From NCBI GenBank assembly GCA_035702985.1, contig DASSZD010000192.1, positions 1 to 31,809 of the forward strand: a stretch of 31,809 nucleotides of DNA. Reading direction: 5' to 3'. Source of the DNA: JAKAXG01 sp035702985. GTDB taxonomy: Bacteria; Actinomycetota; Acidimicrobiia; Acidimicrobiales; Palsa-688. Under the pieces are notes generated by a model, which made no database searches, was not told the origin of the DNA, and saw only the letters and a program-made list of their open reading frames with translations. The position numbers and the translations under genes were made by a program. Positions 24,255 through 31,809 of the stretch are shown here, piece after piece (the stretch's first letter is position 1; every line of letters starts with the position of its first letter).

Positions 24255-25142
24255 CTAGCGGAGGGCGTCGGCGACGGCCTCCTCCACCACCCAGCCGGCC
24301 ATGGCCCGCACCAGGGCCGCCGGCGCACGGACACCGCCGGTGGCGGCGGCCACCAGGGCGTCGCCGTCGGCCGCCGTGTGTACCGGGTCCAGGGCCCGGG
24401 CCAGGCCGTCGTGGCCCGACTCGGCCAGCATGCGGCAGCCCAGCTTGTCGGTGGCGGCGTTGGTCACGATGATGCCGATGGTGGTGGCCTCGACCGGCGA
24501 GGCCGGCGAGGCCGGCGAAGCCGGCCGGAACGGAGCGGCCGGTGGCAGCCGGGGCCGGTCCAGGCCGGGCCCGGTCGCCCCCAGGGGATCGCCGACGGCG
24601 TTGACCACCACCAGGGCGGCGACGGTCAGGTCCCCCTCGGTCACCGCCGCCGACCCCAGCCCGGCCGGGCGGCCCGTCCCGGGGCCCCGCCACTTGCCCA
24701 CCGTGGCCCCGGCGCCGGCCCCCACCCGGCCCCGACCCACGGCGTCCGGGCCGCCCTGCGCCGCCTGGCAGGCCGAGTACCCCTGGGCCGCCCCGGGGCG
24801 CACCGCCGGATCCCCGGTCATCAGGTCGAAAACGACCATGCCCACCACGATGGGCACCGGTCCGGCCGGCGTGGGCCACCCGATGCCCCGCTCCTCGCAC
24901 CAGCTCATGACCCCGTCGCAGGCGGCCAGCCCGAACGCCGAACCGCCGGCCAGCACCACCGCGTCGACCCGGTCCACCAGCCGGCGGGGGTCGAGCAGGG
25001 CCCACTCCCGGGTTCCGGGGGCCCCGCCGCGCACCTCGCCCGACGCCACCGTGCCGGCCGGGAGCAACACCACCGAGCAACCGGTCCGGGCCCGCTCGTC
25101 GGTCCAGTGCCCGAGGCGCACCCCGGCCACGGCGGTTATCAC
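24255..25142 (-). CDS. P1-family peptidase (DmpA/NylC-type N-terminal-nucleophile hydrolase)
   Basis: A 295-residue hydrolase of the P1/S58 group, enzymes that cut themselves to expose an N-terminal Thr or Ser nucleophile and then hydrolyse amides, small peptides or oligoamides. It starts VITAVAGVRLGHWTD; VVLAGGSAFGL (62-72) and GRVGAGAGATVGKWRG (138-153) are family-typical. The cleavage site is ATTIGIIVTNA at 219-229, making T220 the probable nucleophile. NylC has Asn before it; here it is Ala219, nearer to the Gly of DmpA. A Ser/Pro/Ala repeat (residues 207-216) sits just before the site. GTG at 25142 overlaps the alpha/beta hydrolase stop as GTGA; the open frame upstream has no family content. 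Last gene of the glmS-acpS-nnr-alr operon. Substrate unknown. Confidence 0.87.
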   Translation of the reverse strand: MITAVAGVRLGHWTDERARTGCSVVLLPAGTVASGEVRGGAPGTREWALLDPRRLVDRVDAVVLAGGSAFGLAACDGVMSWCEERGIGWPTPAGPVPIVVGMVVFDLMTGDPAVRPGAAQGYSACQAAQGGPDAVGRGRVGAGAGATVGKWRGPGTGRPAGLGSAAVTEGDLTVAALVVVNAVGDPLGATGPGLDRPRLPPAAPFRPASPASPASPVEATTIGIIVTNAATDKLGCRMLAESGHDGLARALDPVHTAADGDALVAAATGGVRAPAALVRAMAGWVVEEAVADALR

Positions 25143-26212
25143 CGGGGCGGCCCGGAGCGATCGGCGCGGGACTCGACCCGGCGGATCAGATCGGCGATGG
25201 CCTCGTCCAGCTCGGCCGGCCGCTCGAGCATGACCATGTGCCCGCATCCCGGGAGGACGACCAGCGACGCCTCGGGGATGCGGGCGGCCATGAACCGGGA
25301 CTGGGTCAGGGGGGTCATCAGATCATGGTCGCCGACCACGATGGTGACCGGTAGACCCAGGCCGCTCAGCAGGTCCTCGGCGTCGAAGTGCAGGATCTCC
25401 AGCAGCAGCCCGGCCGACACCCTGACCGGGACGTCGGAGGTCATCCGGCCGGTGAAGAGGACCTGGCCGGGCGACGAATCCCGCCCGAAGGTGACCCGGG
25501 CCAGAAGGAAGGCCAGGTCGTGGGCCGGGAGGGTGGGGCCGGGCAGGCGGGCGGCCAGGCCGGCCAGGCTGGAGGCCAGGGGCTGGGACAGGGCCACCGC
25601 GTCGCTCAGGCCCGGCATCCCCCGCCGCCTGGTCGCGCTGGCCGAGGTGGCGGCCAGGACCAGGCCGGCCACCCGGCCCAGGCCGGCGGCCTGATCGGGA
25701 CGCCGCTCCAGCATGCGCAGCGCCACCATGCCGCCCATGGAGTGGCCGACCACGACGGCGTGGCGCAGGTCCAGCTGCTCCATCACCTCGTAGACGTCGT
25801 CGGCCAGCCGGTCGAGGGTCAGTCCGGGAGCCCCGCGAGACGGCGGTCCGGATCCCGGCGCCGGCCCGGATCCGCCGTGGCCCCGCAGGTCGACGGCCAG
25901 CACCCGGCAGCCCCGGTCGGCCAGGTCCCGCAGCTGATAGGGCCAGACCGCCGCCGACAGGGTGATCCCGTGCAGGAGCAGGACCGGGCGGCCGGCCGGC
26001 GGCCCGCACTCGATGACCCTGACGGTCCAGCCGTCCGAGGCGGTGAGGGCGTGTTCCCGCACCCCGGGCGGCGCTTCCAGCTCCCCCGGCCCGACCCGGT
26101 CGTCCCGGCGGCTGAACCGCCGCACCGCCGCCCGGTTGAGGCCCGTCCAGGCGGCCAGGCCGCCGGCCAGGCCGGCGCCGACCCAGCCGGCCTCCTTCAG
26201 CCGGCCGGCCAC
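25139..26212 (-). CDS. Alpha/beta-fold hydrolase
   Basis: A 357-residue hydrolase. A hydrophobic N-terminal stretch (about 9-25) may be a membrane anchor. The alpha/beta core begins near 60: oxyanion HGIT (81-84), nucleophile elbow GHSMGG with S158, then a cap region, acid in VVGDHDLMTP and catalytic His in PGCGHMVMLERP. It resembles esterase/lipase or haloperoxidase-like members; the substrate cannot be told. The GTG at 26212 overlaps the end of alr by 16 bases and gives the whole domain. The same frame stays open through alr but only as shadow. An alpha/beta hydrolase between alr and tsaE is a recurrent arrangement in actinobacteria, to my knowledge. Confidence 0.9.
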   Translation of the reverse strand: MAGRLKEAGWVGAGLAGGLAAWTGLNRAAVRRFSRRDDRVGPGELEAPPGVREHALTASDGWTVRVIECGPPAGRPVLLLHGITLSAAVWPYQLRDLADRGCRVLAVDLRGHGGSGPAPGSGPPSRGAPGLTLDRLADDVYEVMEQLDLRHAVVVGHSMGGMVALRMLERRPDQAAGLGRVAGLVLAATSASATRRRGMPGLSDAVALSQPLASSLAGLAARLPGPTLPAHDLAFLLARVTFGRDSSPGQVLFTGRMTSDVPVRVSAGLLLEILHFDAEDLLSGLGLPVTIVVGDHDLMTPLTQSRFMAARIPEASLVVLPGCGHMVMLERPAELDEAIADLIRRVESRADRSGPPR

Positions 26213-27420
26213 GATCCGTCGATGTAGACCCGGGGGACCCGCCCGCTGATCCCGCACACGACCTCGTAGGCGATGGTGCCGGTGGCGGCGGCCCACTCCC
26301 AGGCGCTGATGCTCTCGTCCCCCTGGCGGCCGATCAGCACCACCTCGTCGCCGGCCTGCACCGGGGCGTCGGGGCCGCAGTCGACGAGGATCTGGTCCAT
26401 GGTGACGGTGCCGGCTATGGGCCGGCGCCGCCCGCCGATCAGCACCTGGCCCCCGTCGGCGAACAGCCGGCGGGGGATCCCGTCGGCGTACCCGAGCGGC
26501 ACGGTCGCCACCACCGAGTCGGTCCTGACGGCGTAGCGCCGGCCGTAGGACAGCCGCTCGCCGGCGGCGACGGTCTTCACGAACGAGACGTGGGCCTTGA
26601 GCGACATGGCCGGCCGCAGGTCGGGCACGGCCGGCCGGCCGGGCCCGTCGTCCGCCGGGGCCAGGCCGTACAGGGAGATGCCGCAGCGCACCATGTCGAA
26701 ATGGGAGTCGCGGTGCCACAGCGTGCCGCCGGAGTTGGCGGCGTGGCGCACCCGGGGGCGCACCCCGGAGGCTTCCAGGCGGCGGAGGGCGTCGGCGAAC
26801 CGGTCGATCTGGGTCCCGGTAAAAGGATCCTCCACTTCGTCCGACACGGCGAAATGGGTCCAGAAGCCATCCAGGTGGAGGTGGGGATCGGCGTCCACCC
26901 GGCCGGCCAGGGCCACGGCGTCGGCGGTGGAGGCGCCCACCCGGTGCATGCCGGTGTCCACCTTGACGTGCACCGGGAACGGCGGGCCGGTCCGTCCAGC
27001 CCCGGACCGGGCCGCCTCGGCCGACACCGCCTCCAGCCCGGCCCCGGTGTAGACGGTGGGCGTCAGGCCCGAGGCCACCACCTCGGCCATGGCCGCCGGC
27101 GGCGGCTCGGACAGGACCAGGATGGGGACGTCGACACCGGCGGCGCGCAGGTCGCGGCCCTCCTCGACCAGCGCCACGGCCAGCCAGGTGGCGCCCCCGG
27201 CCAGGGCGGCCCGGGCGACCTGGACCGGGCCGTGGCCGTAGCCGCCGGCCTTGACCACCGCGCACAGGGCGGCGGGGGCGGCCCGGGCGGCCAGGACCGA
27301 CGCGTTGTGGGTGATGGCCGCCAGGTCGATCTCGGCCCAGGCCGGCCGGCACTCGTAGGCCGCCGGGCCCCCACCGGGCGCCGGCGCCCCGCCGGGGGCG
27401 CCGGCCGCTGAGGCGGTCAC
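26197..27420 (-). CDS. alr: Alanine racemase
   Basis: A 407-residue PLP enzyme interconverting L- and D-alanine for peptidoglycan. The PLP lysine is K57 in AVVKAGGYGHG. The catalytic tyrosine is Y292 in LSYGRRY, followed by VPLGYADGIPRRL. HVKVDTGMHRVG (151-162), HFAVSDE and FDMVRCGISLYGL are all present. The classic lysine signature has Asp or Asn two residues after the lysine; here it is Gly59, a departure from the family pattern. The first 22 residues are a Gly/Ala/Pro-rich tail. The GTG at 27420 overlaps the nnr stop as GTGA. Its place in an operon with glmS and acpS fits a cell-envelope role. Confidence 0.97.
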   Translation of the reverse strand: MTASAAGAPGGAPAPGGGPAAYECRPAWAEIDLAAITHNASVLAARAAPAALCAVVKAGGYGHGPVQVARAALAGGATWLAVALVEEGRDLRAAGVDVPILVLSEPPPAAMAEVVASGLTPTVYTGAGLEAVSAEAARSGAGRTGPPFPVHVKVDTGMHRVGASTADAVALAGRVDADPHLHLDGFWTHFAVSDEVEDPFTGTQIDRFADALRRLEASGVRPRVRHAANSGGTLWHRDSHFDMVRCGISLYGLAPADDGPGRPAVPDLRPAMSLKAHVSFVKTVAAGERLSYGRRYAVRTDSVVATVPLGYADGIPRRLFADGGQVLIGGRRRPIAGTVTMDQILVDCGPDAPVQAGDEVVLIGRQGDESISAWEWAAATGTIAYEVVCGISGRVPRVYIDGSWPAG

Positions 27421-28820
27421 GGCCGGCTGCCTCCCACCTGGTCGGAGAGGACGTCCGCCACCAGCGCCGGCAGGTCGGTGGCCACCAGGCCCTCGGGGCG
27501 GCCCCGCCCGGCGGCCCGCCCGTGGACGTGGGCCCCGAGGGCGGCCGCCTCCAGGGGCGGCAGGCCCCGGGCCAGGAACGCCGCGATCACCCCGGACAGG
27601 ACATCCCCGGTGCCGGCCGTGGCCAGCCGGGGCGAGCCGGACGCGGCGATGAGAACCCGGCCGCCGGGGTCGGCCACCACCGTGGTCGACCCCTTGAGCA
27701 GGACCACCGCCCCGCTGCGGCGGGCGGCGGCGGCCACGTCGGCGATACGGTCGTCTCCGGGTGCGTGACCGGCGATCCGGGCGTACTCGCCCTCGTGGGG
27801 GGTGACGACCAAGGGGGCGGAGCGGGCCGAGACGACCCGGCGGATGCCGTCCAGGTCGCCGAGGGCGGTGAGGCCGTCGGCGTCGAGAACGGCCGGCACG
27901 TCGGCCCGGGCCAGGAACCGGGCCACCGGGGTGTCCGGGCCGGTGCCCCCGTCGGGGGTGCGGGACCGCCGGGCCAGGCCGGGCCCCACGACCATGGCCT
28001 TCACCCGGCCGGCGGACCCGGCGGCGGCGTCCACCCAGTCGTCGCCGGGCAGGCTGACGCCGACCTGTTCACCGGGAGGCAGTCCCCCGCCCTCGGGGGC
28101 GCCCGGCACCCCGATCAGGGCGTAGCCGGCGCCGGCCCGCATGGCGGCGTGGCCGGCCATGAGAGGCGCCCCGTTCATGGCCTCGGAGCCGCCCACCACC
28201 ATCACCGCGGTCTGCCATTTGTGGGCGTGGCTGCCCCGGGACGGAATGAGGCGGAGGTCCCGGTCGGTCACCAGCCACATGCGGGCCCCGTCGGCGGCCA
28301 GGGCGCCCAGCCCGATGTCGGCCAGCTCCACCCGCCCGCAGCGGTCGGGACCGTCGCCGAGCAGCAGGCCCGGCTTGTAGGAGGCGAAGGTGACCGTGGC
28401 GGCCGCCCGCATCGCCTCCCCGCGCCCGGTCAGCCCCGACAGGCCGGACGGGATGTCCACCGCCAGCACCGGGACCGGGCCCGGGTCGGGGGGGTCGTAG
28501 GGCCGGCTCAACCCGGTTCCGTAGGCGGCGTCTACGACCAGGTCGGCGGGGCCCAGCGGCTGCCCGCCGGCGTAGGACGACGGGTCGGCCACCCTCACCG
28601 ACGCGCCCCACCGGGCCAGCCAGCGGGCCGCGACCCGGCCGTCGGCCCCGTTGTTGCCCCGCCCGGCGATCACCAGCACCCGCCGGCCGTACGGCCCGCC
28701 CATCAGCCGGCGGCCGGCCACGGCCACCGCGAAACCGGCCCGCTCGACCAGGGTCTCCACCGGCTCGGGGGCTCGCCGGTCCACCTGGCCCATCTGCTCG
28801 GGCGTCAGGACAGGTATCAC
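27417..28820 (-). CDS. nnr: Bifunctional NAD(P)H-hydrate epimerase / ADP-dependent dehydratase
   Basis: A 467-residue metabolite-repair enzyme restoring damaged NAD(P)H hydrates. The N-terminal YjeF_N epimerase half (about 1-200) has MGQVDRRAPEP, the VIAGRGNNGADG loop near 50-62, and VLAVDIPSGLSG. The C-terminal dehydratase half of the ribokinase-like fold has VVGGSEAMNGAPLMAGHAAMRAGAGY, VTPHEGEYARI and GTGDVLSGVIAAFLARG near residue 410. Both active regions look complete. The GTG at 28820 overlaps the acpS stop as GTGA. The open frame upstream is shadow of acpS. Neighbours acpS and alr are typical in actinobacteria. Confidence 0.96.
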   Translation of the reverse strand: MIPVLTPEQMGQVDRRAPEPVETLVERAGFAVAVAGRRLMGGPYGRRVLVIAGRGNNGADGRVAARWLARWGASVRVADPSSYAGGQPLGPADLVVDAAYGTGLSRPYDPPDPGPVPVLAVDIPSGLSGLTGRGEAMRAAATVTFASYKPGLLLGDGPDRCGRVELADIGLGALAADGARMWLVTDRDLRLIPSRGSHAHKWQTAVMVVGGSEAMNGAPLMAGHAAMRAGAGYALIGVPGAPEGGGLPPGEQVGVSLPGDDWVDAAAGSAGRVKAMVVGPGLARRSRTPDGGTGPDTPVARFLARADVPAVLDADGLTALGDLDGIRRVVSARSAPLVVTPHEGEYARIAGHAPGDDRIADVAAAARRSGAVVLLKGSTTVVADPGGRVLIAASGSPRLATAGTGDVLSGVIAAFLARGLPPLEAAALGAHVHGRAAGRGRPEGLVATDLPALVADVLSDQVGGSRP

Positions 28821-29212
28821 CCGACGGCCACCACCATGGCGCAGGCCACCGTGTCGGTGTGCGAGATGGAGACCTGCCATCCGGCCACCCCCCGCTCGGC
28901 GGCCAGCCGGGCGGCCCGGCCGGCCACGCCCAGCCGGGGCCGGCCCCCGGGCAGCCGGGCGACCGACACATCGGTCCAGTCGATGGCCCCGATCCCCACC
29001 CCCAGGGCCTTCATCACCGCTTCTTTGACGGCGAAGCGGCCGGCCAGAGTGGGGGCCGGCCGGGCCAGCCCCGACGCGTAGCCCAGCTCCTCGGCCGAGA
29101 ACAGCCGGGCCGCCAGGGCCGGCCGGCGGTCCAGGATCCGCTCGAAGCGGGAGATGTCGACCAGGTCCACGCCGATCCCCGCCACCCCCGATGGGGCCGG
29201 CACGTACGACAT
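28817..29212 (-). CDS. acpS: Holo-[acyl-carrier-protein] synthase
   Basis: A 131-residue AcpS-type phosphopantetheinyl transferase that loads the CoA-derived arm on to acyl carrier protein. The metal and CoA-binding residues are D16 in GIGVDLVDISRFERIL and E64 in GRFAVKEAVMKALG. The C-terminal VSISHTDTVACAMVVA is also family-typical. The length with the ATG at 29212 matches the family, and GGAG lies nine bases upstream. A GTG at 29275, overlapping the glmS stop as GTGA like other junctions in this operon, would add 21 low-complexity residues and is the alternative. Followed directly by nnr. Confidence 0.95.
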   Translation of the reverse strand: MSYVPAPSGVAGIGVDLVDISRFERILDRRPALAARLFSAEELGYASGLARPAPTLAGRFAVKEAVMKALGVGIGAIDWTDVSVARLPGGRPRLGVAGRAARLAAERGVAGWQVSISHTDTVACAMVVAVG

Positions 29213-29271
29213 GGCGGGAGGCTCCAGCCGGGACGGACCCGGCCCGGCACCCGCCTGCGAGGCCGGCCCGG

Positions 29272-31809
29272 TCACGCCCGGTTCGACCGCCAGCGGCGGG
29301 CCAGCTCGTAGACCGGGGAGGTGAGCAGGTCGACGATGGGCTCTCCACCGAGACGGGCCAGGTCGAACACCGGCTCGGTCTCGGTGACGGCGTCGGAGAG
29401 GGCGTTGAACCGGGTGCGGTAGCCCGACAGGACGGCGGCCGCCCGTTCGGCCGGCAGCCGGTCGTGGAAACGGACGTGGAGCAGCGTCATCCCGGTCACC
29501 TGCTGGCCCTTGGCCTCCGGTACCAGGATGACGGTGCGGCCGTCGCTGGCCCCGCACACCACGGTCACCTCCCGCTCCTCGGCGGCGCGGTGCTTGGATC
29601 CGAGCAGGCGGGGATCCCGGTCGGTGCGGGACGCGAGCTGCAGGGCCACCCCGCCCCGGTCGACCACGGCCGCCGTGGGGGTGGCCCCCCACTCGATGCG
29701 GTACCGGGTGAAACCGAGGATCTCGGCCACCGCCTCGTCCAGGGATCCCAGGGTCCGCAGCGCCCGGTAGCCGAGGGTGTCGGGGGCGGCCCCGGCGTCG
29801 AGGGTGGCCTTGACCAGCGGCACCCCGAACAGGGCGTCCTCGCTGCGGGAGATGCCGACGGTGACGGTCTTCGCCTGGTGCTTGATCGCGTCCACAGGGC
29901 GGGTCAGCTCGTCCACTCCCGAGTTCAGGGCGTCCACCAGGTCGGACACGAGAGCCTCGGGGGAGCCGATCTTCCCCGTCTCGAGCTCGTACCCCTCGAG
30001 GGGGAGCAGACCGGTCGCGTAGCGGAGCAACGACACCAACCGCACCGCGGTGGACGCTTCGAGGTTGCCGTTGTAGCTCCCGTCGCGCAGCCCGCGCAGG
30101 AACGGCTGGATGGCCTGCTCCAACTCGGGGGCGAGTCGCTCGAACAGCCGGTCCTCCTGACCGGGGATGGTGTTCTCGAGCGCCTTCTCGATTGCCGCCC
30201 GGGCCGCACGGAGGGGGCGCGCCTGGCCGTCGATCGACAACGCCGCCTCGTAGCCGAACACGTGGCCCGCCATCGCCGCCAGGACGAACGAGAGGTTCTG
30301 GTCGACCTTCGGCACGCTGATGACCTCGAGCGCCGCAGAGGCGAAGCGCTCCGCCTCGCCGTCGGCCGCGACCACGACCGGGGCGGCCTTGTGGGCCCGG
30401 TAGATGGCGACCTCCTTCGCCACGTCGTCCGCGTTGGACCCCCGCAGGCCCGGGGCGCAGACCAGGATCATCGGCTCGCAAGAGAGGTCGATGTGCTTCT
30501 TGTCCTCGGTGGCGTCGCTCGATATCGACCGGTAGCAGAGCTCCGACAGCTTGATCCTGACCTCCGACGCGGCGATCCTGTCCGGCCCGCTGCCGACCAC
30601 GGCCCAGTAGCGCCGCGGGGGTGCCACGCTGGCGGCGATCCTGCCGATGTCCTCACGGGAGGCGAGCACCTGCTCCATCGCCGCCGGAAGCTCCCGCAGG
30701 CTCGCGAGCACCTCTCCGAGATCGGCACGCGGCGTCTCCGCTGCGCCCGGGGGGCACGTGCCCGCCTGGGCGAACGCGCCGGCCAGCAGCCAGCCGGCGG
30801 CGACCTGCGCGTAGAAGGCCTTCGTCGACGCGACGCTCATCTCCACGTCGCGGCCGTCGGATGTATAGAGCACCCCGTGCGACTTGGACACGAGATCGCT
30901 GTTCCGCCTGTTCACTACGCACACGACGTGGGCGCCGCGGGTTCGGACGAGGTCGACGGTCCTGTTGGTGTCGGTCGTCGTGCCGGACTGGCTTATCGCG
31001 ATGACGACCGTGTCGCTCATGTCGTCCTGGAGCCCGAAACCGGAGAGCTCGGTAGCGGGTTGGGCGGTGACCGGGATGCCCGGCACGCAGCATGCGATCG
31101 CGGCGGCAACGGCCTGCCCGGCGACCGCCGCGGTCCCCTGCCCGATGACCAGGATCCTGCCCACCTTGCCCGCGGCCAGGGCTTCCGACAGGGACGCCGG
31201 GATGGTTTCGGGCCCCAGGCGGACCGCCAGCCTGCCGTCGGTCCCGGTGATTATCCGGCCGCGCAGCGTCTTGCGGAACGATCCCGGCGCCTCGGTGAGC
31301 TCTTTCAGCAGGAAATGCTGGAACCCGCCGCGGTCCACGTCCCGTGTCGTGATCTCGGCGAGCGTGATGTCGCCGGAGGCGAGGGGCAGCTCACCCCCGT
31401 CGTAGCGGAAGCGCCTCATCCCCTCGAGCTCGCCGGCGCGCGACCGGTCGAGCGCCAGAACCTGACCGCGGGTGGTCTCCCCGTCCATCCGCACGTATCG
31501 GTCGGTCTCCTCGACGAGACCGTAGGGCTCGCTGGCCACGACGAAGGCGTTCTCGGCCAGGCCGACGTACAGCGACTGTCCCGACCCGCAGAGTGCGAGA
31601 TGGATCGAGTCCGGGTCCGAGGCCGCTGAAGCGGCGATCGCCACCGATCCGTCGAAACGCTCCACGGTCGACCTGAAGCCGGAGTCGATGTCGCACCCGT
31701 CGGCGACGGCCCTCGACACGAGAACGGGGATCACCTTCGCGTCGGTCGTAACCTCGGTTGCGACGTGGAGGGAATCGGCCAGGCGGAGCTCGGCGTGGTT
31801 GTCGACGTC
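29272..31809 (-). CDS. Long-form glucosamine-6-phosphate synthase-like protein, 5' end beyond window
   Basis: About 845 residues are visible; the frame continues without a stop to 31809, so the start and N-terminal Cys lie outside. The visible part begins with the glutamine amidotransferase end (DVDNHAELRL...TTDAKVIPVLVSRAV...GSVAIAAS) and the GlmS bridge HFLLKELTEAPGSFRKTLRGRI. SIS domain 1 follows (ILVIGQGTAAVAG, AISQSGTTTDT, EMSVASTKAFYAQV), then SIS domain 2 (YWAVVGSGPDRIAASEVRIKLSELCY). Canonical GlmS ends in a QPRNLAKSVTVE-like tail; the equivalent here, AIKHQAKTVTVG, is followed by about 185 more residues of unknown fold, and an extra helical insert precedes it. It presumably makes glucosamine-6-phosphate from fructose-6-phosphate and glutamine for cell-wall synthesis. 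Heads the acpS-nnr-alr operon as glmS does in other actinobacteria. Confidence 0.85.
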   Translation of the reverse strand, partial: DVDNHAELRLADSLHVATEVTTDAKVIPVLVSRAVADGCDIDSGFRSTVERFDGSVAIAASAASDPDSIHLALCGSGQSLYVGLAENAFVVASEPYGLVEETDRYVRMDGETTRGQVLALDRSRAGELEGMRRFRYDGGELPLASGDITLAEITTRDVDRGGFQHFLLKELTEAPGSFRKTLRGRIITGTDGRLAVRLGPETIPASLSEALAAGKVGRILVIGQGTAAVAGQAVAAAIACCVPGIPVTAQPATELSGFGLQDDMSDTVVIAISQSGTTTDTNRTVDLVRTRGAHVVCVVNRRNSDLVSKSHGVLYTSDGRDVEMSVASTKAFYAQVAAGWLLAGAFAQAGTCPPGAAETPRADLGEVLASLRELPAAMEQVLASREDIGRIAASVAPPRRYWAVVGSGPDRIAASEVRIKLSELCYRSISSDATEDKKHIDLSCEPMILVCAPGLRGSNADDVAKEVAIYRAHKAAPVVVAADGEAERFASAALEVISVPKVDQNLSFVLAAMAGHVFGYEAALSIDGQARPLRAARAAIEKALENTIPGQEDRLFERLAPELEQAIQPFLRGLRDGSYNGNLEASTAVRLVSLLRYATGLLPLEGYELETGKIGSPEALVSDLVDALNSGVDELTRPVDAIKHQAKTVTVGISRSEDALFGVPLVKATLDAGAAPDTLGYRALRTLGSLDEAVAEILGFTRYRIEWGATPTAAVVDRGGVALQLASRTDRDPRLLGSKHRAAEEREVTVVCGASDGRTVILVPEAKGQQVTGMTLLHVRFHDRLPAERAAAVLSGYRTRFNALSDAVTETEPVFDLARLGGEPIVDLLTSPVYELARRWRSNRA

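Noticed and set aside
25139..27352. A 737-codon frame suggesting a racemase-hydrolase fusion
   Set aside because: Only the part after 26212 encodes a real protein (alpha/beta hydrolase). The N-terminal part is the out-of-frame shadow of alr.

Overview
The window is about 31.8 kb of very GC-rich, densely packed bacterial chromosome. GC-rich codon use, frequent GTG starts, GTGA gene overlaps, TANNNT -10 boxes placed directly before start codons, a CIRCE-controlled groES-groEL pair and the order glmS / nnr / alr / tsaE-tsaB-rimI-tsaD / groES-groEL / guaB3-guaA all point to Actinomycetota. That order resembles the Mycobacterium and Streptomyces chromosomes. A deep-branching class such as Acidimicrobiia is possible but is only inference. 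No tRNA, rRNA, CRISPR, phage or insertion sequence was found, and no gene-free stretch exceeds 300 bases. Positions 1-184 hold only the leader of the first gene.

Left third (185-11672, all + strand): an SDR dehydrogenase is followed by the most unusual part of the window. This is a soluble 828-residue protein in which a sugar-type ABC ATPase domain is fused to a GAF-like region and a histidine kinase, translationally coupled to a KdpE/OmpR-type response regulator. Two complete, paralogous CUT2-type sugar importers follow. Each has a XylF-like lipoprotein, a single-domain ATPase and a XylH-like permease. The intergenic region ahead of the first importer carries 7-4-7 direct repeats of the kind bound by OmpR/PhoB-type regulators. 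The simplest model is a two-component system that senses importer state or flux through its own ABC domain and controls the importers.

Middle (11685-21534): guaB3-guaA (GMP synthesis, - strand); a zinc-ribbon/proline-rich/CD225 membrane protein divergent from a two-TM K+ channel with an RCK domain; a CoA-pyrophosphatase-type Nudix hydrolase with a small upstream gene; and groES-groEL with a textbook CIRCE operator, promoter and terminator. TsaD and RimI, the distal genes of the t6A operon, follow.

Right part (21531-31809, mostly - strand): a family 4 uracil-DNA glycosylase leads the tsaE-tsaB-rimI-tsaD operon. tsaD is broken by an apparent one-base frameshift. A divergent RDD-family membrane protein separates this operon from a second tightly overlapping one: long-form glmS (cut by the window edge), acpS, nnr, alr, an alpha/beta hydrolase and a P1-family peptidase. 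Together these are housekeeping genes for cell-wall precursors, metabolite repair, tRNA modification, purine synthesis and protein folding, placed next to an accessory sugar-transport and signalling island.
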